Positions 1 to 7,018 of a stretch of DNA of 22,213 bases are shown here, piece after piece. Each line of letters begins with the position of its first letter. Within the stretch, counting starts at the first letter, position 1. Origin of the DNA: an uncultured Clostridia bacterium. Lineage in GTDB: Bacteria > Bacillota > Clostridia > Oscillospirales > Ruminococcaceae. Position numbers and translations under genes: made by a program. A model generated the notes under the pieces. That model was given only the letters and a program-made list of their open reading frames with translations, searched no databases and was not told the origin of the DNA. The stretch is from contig CANCXY010000018.1 in NCBI GenBank assembly GCA_947381875.1, positions 1 through 22,213 on the forward strand. Reading direction: 5' to 3'.

Positions 1-142
1 CAAAGGGCGCCGCCCTTTGGAATCCTGCCGGGCGCTGCCCGGACCTGCCAGAGGCCCTGCCTCTGGACTCCGCCGGGCTGCCGCCCGGACCTGCGCAGAG
101 GCGCTGCCTCTGCACTCCGCCAAAGGGACGCAGTCCCTTTGG
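1..142 (+). repeat. Tandem hairpin array R1 (truncated by window start)
   Basis: Six palindromes follow each other with 5-7 base spacers: 1-20 (AAAGGG type), 28-42 (CCGGG type), 48-66 (CCAGAGG type), 73-88 (CCGGG type), 95-113 (CAGAGG type) and 120-142 (CCAAAGGG type). The spacers are tied to the preceding hairpin: ACCTG(C) after the CCGGG type, ACTCCG after the CAGAGG type, AATCCTG or AAACCC after the CCAAAGG type. The same modules recur at 6948-7018, 9540-9722 and 11497-11661, there partly in reverse orientation. No coding function is seen; the frames open through it are artefacts of its high GC content. It may continue left of the window. Confidence 0.85.
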
Positions 143-219
143 AAACCCATCACCTGCACAGTTGTATGTGGGTGCGCCGCCAACCGCTTTCGCTGCCGCG
201 GCGTGTTTGGAATATAAGC

Positions 220-252
220 CAACTCCCCCGCTGGAAAGGCGGGGGAGTTTCC
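220..252 (+). terminator. GC-rich hairpin, possible terminator or leader hairpin
   Basis: AACTCCCCCGC (221-231) pairs with GGCGGGGGAGTT around 238-249, leaving a short loop and only three T residues after the stem. It could terminate transcription coming from the left, or lie in the leader of the gene that starts at 273. The T-run is weak. Confidence 0.45.
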
Positions 253-272
253 TGTGAAAGAGAGGGGACAGC

Positions 273-1058
273 ATGGAAGAATTGACACTGGCAATCGAAA
301 CCATGAAACAGCGCCTTACAGATATCCTCGCCCCCTGCATGCCAACTGTTTACCTGTACGGCTCCATCCCGCTCCATGATTTCCGGCTGGGCTGGAGTGA
401 TATTGATATCCTTGTCCTGACCGAAAAGCCGATTTCTGAAGGACAGGCACAAACCCTCGTGACCTTGCGTCAGGCCATGCTGACAGAAGAACCGCACAAC
501 CCATACTATCGCTCTTTTGAAGGCGGCATGCTGACTTTGAAAGCGTTCCTGTGCGGCGAAAAAGACAGGGTCGTGTATTGGGGCACAAGCGGAGAAAGGA
601 TCACAGATACATATGCTTTAGACGCCTTTTGCATGTGCGAGCTTCTCGACAGCGGCGTTTTGCTTTCCGGGGACGACATAAGGGATACCCTGCCCCGCCC
701 TTCTTTTGAAGCGCTGAAAACAAACGTACAAAAGCACTATGAAGCAATACGAAAATACGCCCAAAAGACAGAGCGGAATTTCTATTCTTTCGGGTGGCTG
801 CTGGATATTTCACGGTGTATTTATACGCTCCGTACAGGAAAAATCATTGCCAAAACAGCGGCGGGCGAATGGGCGCTGAAAGAAAACCTTTGCCCCTGCG
901 CCGGCGCGCTTGCCGAAGCGGTAAAGATCCGCAAAGAGCCAATGAAATACAGGGAAGATAAAACGGTTTTCGATTACGCCGAAACGCTCGGCAGTACCGT
1001 ACAAAGGTACGCGGATATCTTGCAGCAGGAGCTGAACAGAAGGAGGCCAACTGTATGA
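273..1058 (+). CDS. ANT(3'')/AadA-like nucleotidyltransferase
   Basis: A 261-residue protein that looks like an aminoglycoside O-nucleotidyltransferase relative, an enzyme class that moves AMP from ATP to a hydroxyl of its substrate. Residues 28-48 carry the nucleotidyltransferase signature: G30-S31, then SDIDIL with metal-binding Asp43 and Asp45. The C-terminal half has a helical segment (about 175-205, with YTLRTGK and GEWAL) that resembles the DUF4111 domain following the catalytic domain in AadA. The length, about 260, matches ANT(3'') enzymes. The start has an AGAGGGGACAGC ribosome site 5-12 bases upstream. It overlaps the next gene by ATGA, so the two are probably cotranslated. Whether the substrate is an aminoglycoside cannot be read from sequence; many such chromosomal homologues confer no known resistance. 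Confidence 0.8.
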   Translation: MEELTLAIETMKQRLTDILAPCMPTVYLYGSIPLHDFRLGWSDIDILVLTEKPISEGQAQTLVTLRQAMLTEEPHNPYYRSFEGGMLTLKAFLCGEKDRVVYWGTSGERITDTYALDAFCMCELLDSGVLLSGDDIRDTLPRPSFEALKTNVQKHYEAIRKYAQKTERNFYSFGWLLDISRCIYTLRTGKIIAKTAAGEWALKENLCPCAGALAEAVKIRKEPMKYREDKTVFDYAETLGSTVQRYADILQQELNRRRPTV

Positions 1059-1312
1059 CCGGGTACAATATAGGGAAATGTGGCTTTTGCTGCACATGCT
1101 GTCCCACCTATATAAAAGATGGCTGCAAAGGCTGTATGGAAGAACACGGGCCGGGCGATTGCTATACGCGCGACTGCGTACTGAAACAGGGCATCCCCTG
1201 CTGCGGCGCATGCCGCCAATTCCCATGCCAGACAATCCTGACACAGCCCCATACTACCGTTTTAGATAAGGATTGGCTGCGATGGAAAAAAGAAAGCAGT
1301 ACAAACCGATAG
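1055..1312 (+). CDS. Cysteine-rich DUF3795-type small protein
   Basis: An 85-residue cytoplasmic protein with 13 cysteines arranged in clusters: CGFCCTCC at the N-terminus, then GCKGC, a lone Cys, C-V-L-K-Q-G, and CCGAC...FPC near the middle. This order (CG.C..C, GC.GC, K-G, C..C..FPC) is the pattern of DUF3795 proteins, small presumed metal- or Fe-S-binding proteins without assigned activity. Its ATG overlaps the nucleotidyltransferase stop codon (ATGA, 1055-1058) and is preceded by GAAGGAGG, so it is the second gene of a two-gene operon. The C-terminus is charged. No further function can be supported. Confidence 0.75.
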   Translation: MTGYNIGKCGFCCTCCPTYIKDGCKGCMEEHGPGDCYTRDCVLKQGIPCCGACRQFPCQTILTQPHTTVLDKDWLRWKKESSTNR

Positions 1313-1313
1313 G

Positions 1314-1342
1314 TTGATTCTCCTGCCCTGCTGTGCTATACT
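1314..1342 (+). promoter_or_regulatory. Sigma-A type promoter
   Basis: TTGATT (1314-1319), a 17-base spacer, then TATACT (1337-1342). It lies directly after the stop codon of the DUF3795-type gene and 44 bases before the small membrane protein gene at 1386. The TTG of the -35 box happens to open a reading frame, but it is not a start codon. Confidence 0.8.
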
Positions 1343-1385
1343 TTTTAAGGACAGGCAGAAAAATTTGAATTTGGGGGAATCTGTT

Positions 1386-1577
1386 ATGAGCAGCAAAGAA
1401 GCAAAGGGTATGGCATTCCTGTTATTTGGGATTCTTTTATGCGTAAGCGGCGCAGAGATAAACGATACCCTTTTGCGCAGTGTCGCTGACTTTCCGTTTT
1501 CTTTGTTCGGTCTCATCATTGGAACGGTTGGCCTTGTAATGGTTTTCGTGAAGGATACAGATAAAAAAGCCAAATAA
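1386..1577 (+). CDS. Small two-TM membrane protein, unknown function
   Basis: A 63-residue protein with two hydrophobic stretches, roughly residues 8-24 (GMAFLLFGILLCVSGA) and 40-57 (FSLFGLIIGTVGLVMVFV), separated by a short polar loop and followed by a basic tail (KDTDKKAK). This predicts a hairpin in the membrane with both ends on the same side. The ATG at 1386 is preceded by TTGGGGGAAT at a good distance and lies downstream of the promoter at 1314-1342, which excludes the longer TTG-initiated frame. It resembles no family I can name. It appears to be monocistronic. Confidence 0.65.
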   Translation: MSSKEAKGMAFLLFGILLCVSGAEINDTLLRSVADFPFSLFGLIIGTVGLVMVFVKDTDKKAK

Positions 1578-1655
1578 CGCCTGATATATCGGGAAATCCT
1601 GATGTGCCGCCCGGTTACGGGAAATATAGAAATGCAGCAGAGAAGGGGAAGCGCA

Positions 1656-2558
1656 ATGGCAGACTATGAGAAAATGCAGCTTTTCGAGGATCAGCCGATC
1701 CGTACCGCCTGGGATGAGGAACAGGAGGAATGGTATTTTTCCGTTGTGGATGTGGTAGGCGTACTAACAGGGCAGGATACGCCCCGTGGTGCAAGCAATT
1801 ACTGGGCAAAATTGAAACAACGGTTAAAAGAAGAAGGTGCGGATCAACTGCTGACAAATTGTCAGCAGTTGAAGTTAAAAGCCACGGACGGTAAACGCCG
1901 CCTCACCGATGTCGCCACCACGGAACAGCTCCTGCGTATCATCCAGTCTGTCCCTTCGCCCAGAGCCGAACCACTGAAAATGTGGCTGGCGCAGGTGGGG
2001 CGGGAACGTATCGACGAAACACTCGACCCGGAACAGATCGCCGAGCGCCTAGTCGCCACCTACGAGCGCCAGGGCTATACCCGCGAGTGGATCAACCAGC
2101 GCTTGCAGGCCATCTCCGCCCGCAAGGAGCTGACCGACGAATGGAAAGACAGGGGCGTTACACAGCACAGCGAATATGCCATTCTGACTGACGAGATCAC
2201 CCGCGCATGGAGCGGCATGAGTACCCGGCAGTACAAGAATCTGAAAGGGCTGAAAAAGGAGAGCCTGAGGGATAATATGAGTACCGCGGAACTTGTTTTG
2301 AATATGCTGGCTGAAATATCAACAAAGGAAATCTCGCAGACAGAAAAGCCGGAGGGCTTTACCGAAAACCGCGAAGTCGCGCAGCGCGGCGGGCGGATTG
2401 CCGGAAATGCCCGAAGGGAGCTGGAACAGCAGACGGGGCGGCCTGTCATTACCCGCAAAACCGCCGCGCAGCTCAACCATGCCGTTACCGCCATGCTGGA
2501 AAACTCCGTCAAAGAGGCCGAAGGAAGCGCGGCAATTCCTGAAAACAAAAACGAATAA
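1656..2558 (+). CDS. Bro-N / DinD-like DNA-binding protein
   Basis: A 300-residue protein with an N-terminal Bro-N domain (about 5-110): the pattern IRTAWDEEQEEWYFSVVDVV followed by LT, YW..LK.RL and TDVATTEQLLRIIQS is typical. The central part (about 115-215, with MWLAQVGRERIDE, GYTREWINQRLQ, KNLKGLK) matches the standalone DinD / phage antirepressor-like family found across gut Bacillota. DinD of E. coli is SOS-induced and inhibits RecA filament activity; the role here is unproven. The start at 1656 has AGAAGGGGAAG upstream and fits the usual N-terminus; the frame is open to 1602 but without a ribosome site. No DinR/LexA box was recognised in 1578-1655. It ends at a strong terminator. Confidence 0.75.
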   Translation: MADYEKMQLFEDQPIRTAWDEEQEEWYFSVVDVVGVLTGQDTPRGASNYWAKLKQRLKEEGADQLLTNCQQLKLKATDGKRRLTDVATTEQLLRIIQSVPSPRAEPLKMWLAQVGRERIDETLDPEQIAERLVATYERQGYTREWINQRLQAISARKELTDEWKDRGVTQHSEYAILTDEITRAWSGMSTRQYKNLKGLKKESLRDNMSTAELVLNMLAEISTKEISQTEKPEGFTENREVAQRGGRIAGNARRELEQQTGRPVITRKTAAQLNHAVTAMLENSVKEAEGSAAIPENKNE

Positions 2559-2570
2559 AACACACAGAAA

Positions 2571-2609
2571 CGCCCCCGGCGGGAATCCTTCTCCCGCCGG
2601 GGGCGTTTT
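2571..2609. terminator. Bidirectional rho-independent terminator
   Basis: A perfect 13-bp stem (CGCCCCCGGCGGG at 2571-2583 with its complement at 2593-2605) is followed by TTTT on the plus strand and by a T-rich stretch on the minus strand. It separates the convergent DinD-like gene and the anti-sigma-like gene. Confidence 0.85.
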
Positions 2610-2677
2610 CAAACCGGGGACTTTACAGCGCAGGACAAGCGGGTTGCCCCCACCGTATTTTCTTTCAGCACAAAAGG

Positions 2678-4111
2678 CTATCTATGGTACGGTACTGTTT
2701 CCCCTGTATCTTCTTGCTGAATCAAAACCCCAGCGTCATTAAAGGTATAACGGAACACTTCACAGCTCCCGCCAATCGTGAAAGAGCTGGTGGCCGGGGA
2801 ATAAAACGTATTCACCACGCTTTCTACATTCCACACAAGCTCCCCGGCTTCATTGACAGTCAGCTCCCCGCCCAGTGAGCCTTTGACAGAATAGAACGTC
2901 TCCGGGACGCCGCCATCGGGGCCGCACAGGAGCAGCACCGCGGTATAGTTGTCCCGCACAAGGGGCGTCAGCTCCTCGCTGGAAATTTCCAGGTCCGGTT
3001 TGGCAAACACATAATTTAAGATATTCGCGATCTCGTGTCGTCCGCCCTCATCTGTCTGTTTGGGCACCGCATAGGCCGACAGGTATACCCGGCCCTCAAA
3101 CTCCGTCATATCCGTCAGGTAATAATCGCAATCCTTCCCCTCGTAGGTGAACTGGTCGGTGAGGTTTCCATCCCGGTCGAGTTTCGCCAGCCGGGCAGTC
3201 TCGCCGTCCATCCGATGCCCCAACTGCACCAGATAGCCGTCCCCCAGCCGGGCGGCATTCCAAATGCCCCGGCTGCCTATCTCTGTTTTGCAAAAGCTCA
3301 GCTCGCTGCCGTCTATATCATACTGGCTCAGGCAAAGGTAGCGATAGTCCCCCCGGCTGATAACCGCCCAGGTGCCGTCCCCGTTATCTAATACGGCGGC
3401 AATATACTCCTTCTGAAAACCGTGATTCAGCCGCTGCTGCCACAGGATATCCCCTGTCCCATCCACCCGCGCTGCCCAAGCATAGGAGGACTGTTCGCTG
3501 GACCAGGTGGGGGTATGACCCCACGCCGCTGTCCCGGCAGAGGTGAACACGCTGTCCTCTACATGGAAATCCGTGAATACTGCCTCCCAAAGCAGCTCGC
3601 CGTCCTGATAGCATTCCAAGACGCTCTGATCAAACACATGAAAGCCCAACGTCTCGTCCATCTTCTCCTGATACCGGCTGCGGTAGCTTATCCCGGCCGC
3701 CGGTTGGGCGTCCATCCAGACGTTTCTGTTCCACAACGCCGCCAGCTCCTCCGGGGTTGGCTCCCGCTGGGAAATCTCCAGCCCCGATACCGCTCGTCCA
3801 ATCACCTCCGCCGTTTTGGCATAGGCAAAGCGCTGGGTGGTGATATCCCGATAGACCGCTTTCACATCCGACCGGCTCAACCCCTCCATAGACAAGCCGT
3901 TGTCCTCAAAAAAAGATACAGCAGCGCTGTATTCCCGCACCTCCGCCGCAAAGGCAGCGCCCGCCAGGCTTACCGCCAGTGCCATACAGGCAGCGAATAC
4001 GCCCCATTTTTGAAAAAGCCGTATGGCCCGGCGGGGCGCGGGGGCTTCGCTGCGTTCCAAAATATCCTCATCTATCCCGTCAAACGCCCGAAACAGATCG
4101 TTTTTGTTCAT
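2678..4111 (-). CDS. Membrane anti-sigma-like protein partnered with ECF sigma factor
   Basis: A 477-residue protein with a short cytoplasmic N-terminus (1-35, beginning MNKNDLFRAFDGIDEDIL), one transmembrane segment at about 36-57 (VFAACMALAVSLAGAAFAA), and a large exterior domain of more than 400 residues. The exterior part is rich in short strand-turn repeats with DGDG/NGDGTW and RDGN motifs, suggesting a beta-propeller or WD-like fold, but no exact family is recognised. Its ATG overlaps the stop of the upstream sigma gene (ATGA at 4108-4111), a classic sigma/anti-sigma arrangement. The inferred role is to hold the sigma factor at the membrane and sense an envelope signal. There is no visible zinc-binding anti-sigma (HxxxCxxC) motif, so the mode of sigma binding is unknown. 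Confidence 0.6.
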   Translation of the reverse strand: MNKNDLFRAFDGIDEDILERSEAPAPRRAIRLFQKWGVFAACMALAVSLAGAAFAAEVREYSAAVSFFEDNGLSMEGLSRSDVKAVYRDITTQRFAYAKTAEVIGRAVSGLEISQREPTPEELAALWNRNVWMDAQPAAGISYRSRYQEKMDETLGFHVFDQSVLECYQDGELLWEAVFTDFHVEDSVFTSAGTAAWGHTPTWSSEQSSYAWAARVDGTGDILWQQRLNHGFQKEYIAAVLDNGDGTWAVISRGDYRYLCLSQYDIDGSELSFCKTEIGSRGIWNAARLGDGYLVQLGHRMDGETARLAKLDRDGNLTDQFTYEGKDCDYYLTDMTEFEGRVYLSAYAVPKQTDEGGRHEIANILNYVFAKPDLEISSEELTPLVRDNYTAVLLLCGPDGGVPETFYSVKGSLGGELTVNEAGELVWNVESVVNTFYSPATSSFTIGGSCEVFRYTFNDAGVLIQQEDTGETVPYHR

Positions 4112-4662
4112 AGGTATCCCCCCTTCAAAAGATGGCCTTTCAGCTTCCCGCGTGCCCGGCTCAGGATAACCCTCACATGGTTTTCTGTCAGGCCGTACCT
4201 CTTTGCGATAACCGATACAGGCTCCGCAAAGAAATACCGGCGCACCAGCACATTTCCCTCCCGTTCCGGTAGCGCCCGCACGAAGCTCTGAATGGATCCC
4301 CGCAGTTCTTTGACCTCATACATAGCCGCTGTGTCCGCGCCGCCGAGGCATTCCTCCAGCTCGTCCAGGACAAGGGCAATCTCGCCGCCGCCCCGCTTCT
4401 CCGCCTTCCGCGCATGGTAGCGGTCAAAGGAGATGTTTCGGGTGATTTTCGCCAAAAACATCCGAAGCACAAGGGGCTTTTGCGGCGGTATTGCATTCCA
4501 GGCGTGGAGGTAGGTGTCATTGACGCACTCTTGGGAATCTTCGGTGTTGTGCAGGATGTTTTCAGCAACCGCAAAACAGTACGCGCCGTACTTGCTGGCG
4601 GTCTCGGCAATAGCATCCGCATTTTTTTGCCAGTACAGGTCTATGATTTGGTTGTCCTCCAA
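4108..4662 (-). CDS. ECF-type RNA polymerase sigma factor
   Basis: A 184-residue sigma-70 family protein of the extracytoplasmic function class. Region 2 is seen in the N-terminal half (the segment around CVNDTYLHAWNAIPP and FLAKITRNISFDRYH is the core-binding and -10 recognition helix pattern). Region 4 is near the C-terminus with the helix-turn-helix SVIAKRYGLTENHVRVILSR for -35 recognition. I place the start at TTG (4662), giving MEDNQIIDLYW, which matches the usual N-terminus of this subfamily and stands 7 bases after GGAGGGGAGG; GTG at 4665 is the alternative. The in-frame extension to 4773 runs through a repeat element and is not real. It heads an operon with the anti-sigma-like gene. 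No sigma-A promoter was identified upstream, so autoregulation is possible. Confidence 0.85.
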   Translation of the reverse strand: MEDNQIIDLYWQKNADAIAETASKYGAYCFAVAENILHNTEDSQECVNDTYLHAWNAIPPQKPLVLRMFLAKITRNISFDRYHARKAEKRGGGEIALVLDELEECLGGADTAAMYEVKELRGSIQSFVRALPEREGNVLVRRYFFAEPVSVIAKRYGLTENHVRVILSRARGKLKGHLLKGGYL

Positions 4663-4704
4663 CACAATACCTCCCCTCCGTGGTTCATGGAAATCCATTT
4701 CCTG

Positions 4705-4787
4705 CCATTTTGCGCGACGAGAAGCGGTCGTTCCTGTTGTTCCTTCCCGCCTCCGGCGGCAAGGGACAGTCAAAAATGGATTTCCCC
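4705..4787 (+). repeat. MITE-like element, copy 1
   Basis: About 83 bases starting CCATTTTGCGCG and ending CAAAAATGGATTTCCCC, with the ends forming an inverted repeat (CCATTTTG against CAAAAATGG). The core contains a hairpin CCCGCC-TCC-GGCGG. It aligns base for base over most of its length with 4981-5058. A second inverted repeat, GGAAATCCATTT (4689-4700) with AAATGGATTTCC (4774-4785), makes an alternative outer stem. It lies in the leader region of the sigma gene. Confidence 0.6.
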
Positions 4788-4810
4788 TTCCGCTTCTTGA
4801 AAACCCTTCA

Positions 4811-4872
4811 CCCTAAAAGACGGAAAACACGCGAAAACCTTACAAGGTTTCTCAAAAAATTTCCTTTTAGGG
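4811..4872. repeat. Nested inverted repeat
   Basis: CCCTAAAAG (4811-4819) is complementary to CTTTTAGGG (4864-4872). Between them lies AAACCTT-AC-AAGGTTT (about 4835-4852), a second small palindrome. No gene is seen here; its role is unknown. Together with the neighbouring elements it fills the gene-free stretch 4663-5066. Confidence 0.5.
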
Positions 4873-4880
4873 ATGCCCTG

Positions 4881-4914
4881 AAAAAATGACGGTGGGGAAT
4901 TCTCCCCGCCGTCA
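4881..4914 (-). terminator. Rho-independent terminator of the GH13 gene
   Basis: On the minus strand a 12-bp stem (one G-T pair) with an ATTC-type loop, 4914-4887, is followed by six T residues (4886-4881). It stands 150 bases beyond the stop codon of the amylase-family gene and would end the glgP/GH13 transcript before the sigma operon. Confidence 0.75.
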
Positions 4915-4980
4915 CTAAAATGAATGTGTATTTTGCCTGTAACCCTGCCGCTGGCCTGTTGCGCACAGACATCAGTTTTT

Positions 4981-5058
4981 GCAATTTTGCGCGGTGGAAA
5001 AAATAAATCCTGCTGTTCCTCTCCACCGAAGACGGGGAGGAACGGCAAAATGGATCCC
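4981..5058 (+). repeat. MITE-like element, copy 2
   Basis: It starts GCAATTTTGCGCG, ends GGCAAAATGGATCCCCC, and has a core hairpin GTTCCTCTCC / GGGGAGGAAC (5015-5024, 5034-5043). Shared blocks with 4705-4787 are TTTTGCGCG, TCCTG, TGTTCCT, CC...GG..AGG and CAAAA(A)TGGAT, at nearly the same spacing. It ends 8 bases from the amylase stop codon, so it would be transcribed as the 3' UTR of that gene. Confidence 0.6.
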
Positions 5059-5066
5059 CCCGCCCT

Positions 5067-6884
5067 TCACGGCTTTGTCGCAATCCGATAGCTCATCGGC
5101 GGCACAACGACCTCGCGGCCAAACATAACCACATGCGCCTCCTGCTCGCTGCGGTTGATGCAGATCGAGGCAACCGAGACATCGGTACGCCGCGCGTAGC
5201 ACAGCACCCCGCCTTCTGCGGAGGAAATGAACAGCGACCCATCCACAAACGCCGCACAGCGCTTGCGGAGCTGCGCCAGCTCCTGAAGCACAGGCCGCAC
5301 ACGCCCTTCCCCGCTGTTCCAGTCAAAATAGGCGCGGTTGAACGGGTCCTTATACCCCTGCATCGCGATTTCATCCCCGTAGTAAACGCTGGGGATGCCC
5401 GGCAGCGTGAAGATCATCACATACGCGAGGATCAAAAGCTGGATGCCGCGCTCGTACTGCTCATGCGTCAGGAAATGCTCGCTCTGCCAGTAGCGGTCGC
5501 GCCCCTCGCAGCTATCGCCCGCCAGCGCCGTAATAGCGCGCACGGTATCATGCGTGGACATGAAGTTCATCAGCACATGCAGCGCCGGGGCGGGATAGTT
5601 TTCACAGATCTGCATAATCGCGCCCGCCGCATCGCGCGCATCGCCCCCGCGCATGAAATTCAGCACGGCCTCTTTGAAAGGATAGTTCATCACTGCGTCC
5701 AGCCCTTTGCCCAGCAGATAGGTGCGGCGCTTGCCATAGCTCCATTTGGTGGTGGCGTCCTCCCACACCTCGCCCAGCAAAAACTTCTCCGGGCCGTTGC
5801 GCTTGACGGCGCGCCGGATCTCCTCGATAAAGCCGTCCGGCAGCTCGTCCGCCACATCCAGACGGAAGCCAGCCGCGCCCAAACCCAGCCAGTAGTCAAT
5901 CACCCCGCCCTCGCCGCAGATGAAATCGCGGTAGGAGCGGTCGCTCTCGTTCACCTCCGGCAGCGTCTCAAAGCCCCACCAGCAGCGGTAGCCGCTCTGG
6001 AAATGGGGCGAAAAATCATACCAGCTCCGATAGGGGCTGTCCGGGCTTTGCCACGCGCCCACCGAGGGATAGCGCCCTTTCTTATTGAAATAGACGGAAT
6101 CCGAGCCGGTATGGCTGAACACGCCGTCGAGGATGATGTCAATGCCCACTTCCTTCGCGGCCTTGCACAGCGCGGCGAAATCTTCATTGGTGCCCAGCAC
6201 GGGGTCGACTTTGCGGTAATCGGCGGTATTGTAGCGGTGGTTCGCGTGCGCCTCAAAGATAGGGTTCAGGTAAACGCACGTCACGCCCATTTCCACCAGG
6301 TACGGCAGCTTTTCGCGGATGCCGTTCAGGTCTCCGCCGAAATAGTCCAGGTTCAAATACCCCTCGTGCTGTTCGTTCGGCCAGAAATAGGGGCGGTGCC
6401 ATTTCTCGTCACGGTAAACGCGGTCGGGGAAAAAGAGCGTCTCATGCGGCTTGCTCTCATAGAAGCGGTCAGGGAAGATCTGGTACAGCACGCCCCCGCG
6501 CAGGTGCCGGGGCGTCTCGAAATTGCGGTCATATACGGTGAGCTGCCAGCAAGGCCCGTCGCCGGTGGATACATAGGCTTCGCCTAACTTCCCGGCATAG
6601 AGCTTGCGGTAATCGGTATAGAGGTCGAAATAATAGAAATACAGGCCCACTTCGGTGAGGGGGAACGAAAAGGAAAACACATCCACGCCGTTGCGCCCGG
6701 AACCGCGTTTGCGCATAGGGATCATGGCGGGGGGCTGTTCCCCGTGGCGTATGATGAGATACGGCGTTTTGCAGCCAAATTCGACTGGTACGGTGATGGT
6801 AAAGGACACATGCTCCCCCGCGCGCAGCGCCCCGAACGGCGTCTTGTACGCCGTATCCTGACTGTTGTAAATCGTCGCAGACAT
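5067..6884 (-). CDS. GH13 alpha-amylase family enzyme, neopullulanase/cyclomaltodextrinase-like
   Basis: A 605-residue cytoplasmic glycoside hydrolase (no signal peptide) expected to cleave alpha-1,4 or alpha-1,6 bonds in maltodextrins, cyclodextrins or pullulan. Residues 1-120 form an N-terminal beta domain as in GH13_20 enzymes. The TIM barrel follows: region I DGVFSH (253-258), region II GFRLDVADE with nucleophile Asp343, region III LLGEVWED with acid/base Glu372, region IV STHD with Asp446, and the LPEVN motif (308-312) equivalent to the MPKLN motif of neopullulanases. A C-terminal beta domain ends the protein. The Ser in region I is less usual than Asn. The ATG is preceded by AAGGGTG. 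It follows glgP on the same strand after 134 bases of hairpins, so the two may be cotranscribed for glucan breakdown. Confidence 0.88.
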   Translation of the reverse strand: MSATIYNSQDTAYKTPFGALRAGEHVSFTITVPVEFGCKTPYLIIRHGEQPPAMIPMRKRGSGRNGVDVFSFSFPLTEVGLYFYYFDLYTDYRKLYAGKLGEAYVSTGDGPCWQLTVYDRNFETPRHLRGGVLYQIFPDRFYESKPHETLFFPDRVYRDEKWHRPYFWPNEQHEGYLNLDYFGGDLNGIREKLPYLVEMGVTCVYLNPIFEAHANHRYNTADYRKVDPVLGTNEDFAALCKAAKEVGIDIILDGVFSHTGSDSVYFNKKGRYPSVGAWQSPDSPYRSWYDFSPHFQSGYRCWWGFETLPEVNESDRSYRDFICGEGGVIDYWLGLGAAGFRLDVADELPDGFIEEIRRAVKRNGPEKFLLGEVWEDATTKWSYGKRRTYLLGKGLDAVMNYPFKEAVLNFMRGGDARDAAGAIMQICENYPAPALHVLMNFMSTHDTVRAITALAGDSCEGRDRYWQSEHFLTHEQYERGIQLLILAYVMIFTLPGIPSVYYGDEIAMQGYKDPFNRAYFDWNSGEGRVRPVLQELAQLRKRCAAFVDGSLFISSAEGGVLCYARRTDVSVASICINRSEQEAHVVMFGREVVVPPMSYRIATKP

Positions 6885-6907
6885 AATTTGTCACACCCTT
6901 ATTTATT

Positions 6908-6936
6908 GTTATCCCCCGCCTCCGGCGGGGGATAAC
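6908..6936. repeat. Perfect 13-bp hairpin
   Basis: GTTATCCCCCGCC-TCC-GGCGGGGGATAAC, with 13 paired bases and a 3-base loop. It has no T-run on either strand, so termination is doubtful. It shares the CCCCGCC/GGCGGGG core with hairpins at 11373-11401, 12996-13030 and 16955-16977. It stands 24 bases upstream of the GH13 start codon on the minus strand and could affect its expression. Confidence 0.6.
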
Positions 6937-6947
6937 ATAATGGGATT

Positions 6948-7018
6948 CCAAAGGGGGCAAGCCCCCTTTGGCGGAGTCCAGAGGCGGAGCCTCTGGGCAG
7001 GTTCGGGCGGCAGCCCGA
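6948..7018 (-). repeat. Tandem hairpin array R2
   Basis: Three palindromes: 6948-6971 (CCAAAGGGGG type), 6978-6996 (CCAGAGG type) and 7003-7018 (TCGGGC type), joined by CGGAGT and GCAGGT. These spacers are the reverse complements of those in R1, so this copy is inverted relative to R1. It ends exactly where the glgP stop codon begins (7019-7021), so it forms the immediate 3' UTR of glgP. Confidence 0.85.

Noticed and set aside
1314..1385. TTG start for the small membrane protein
   Set aside because: The TTG is the -35 box of the promoter; the ATG at 1386 has a proper ribosome site.
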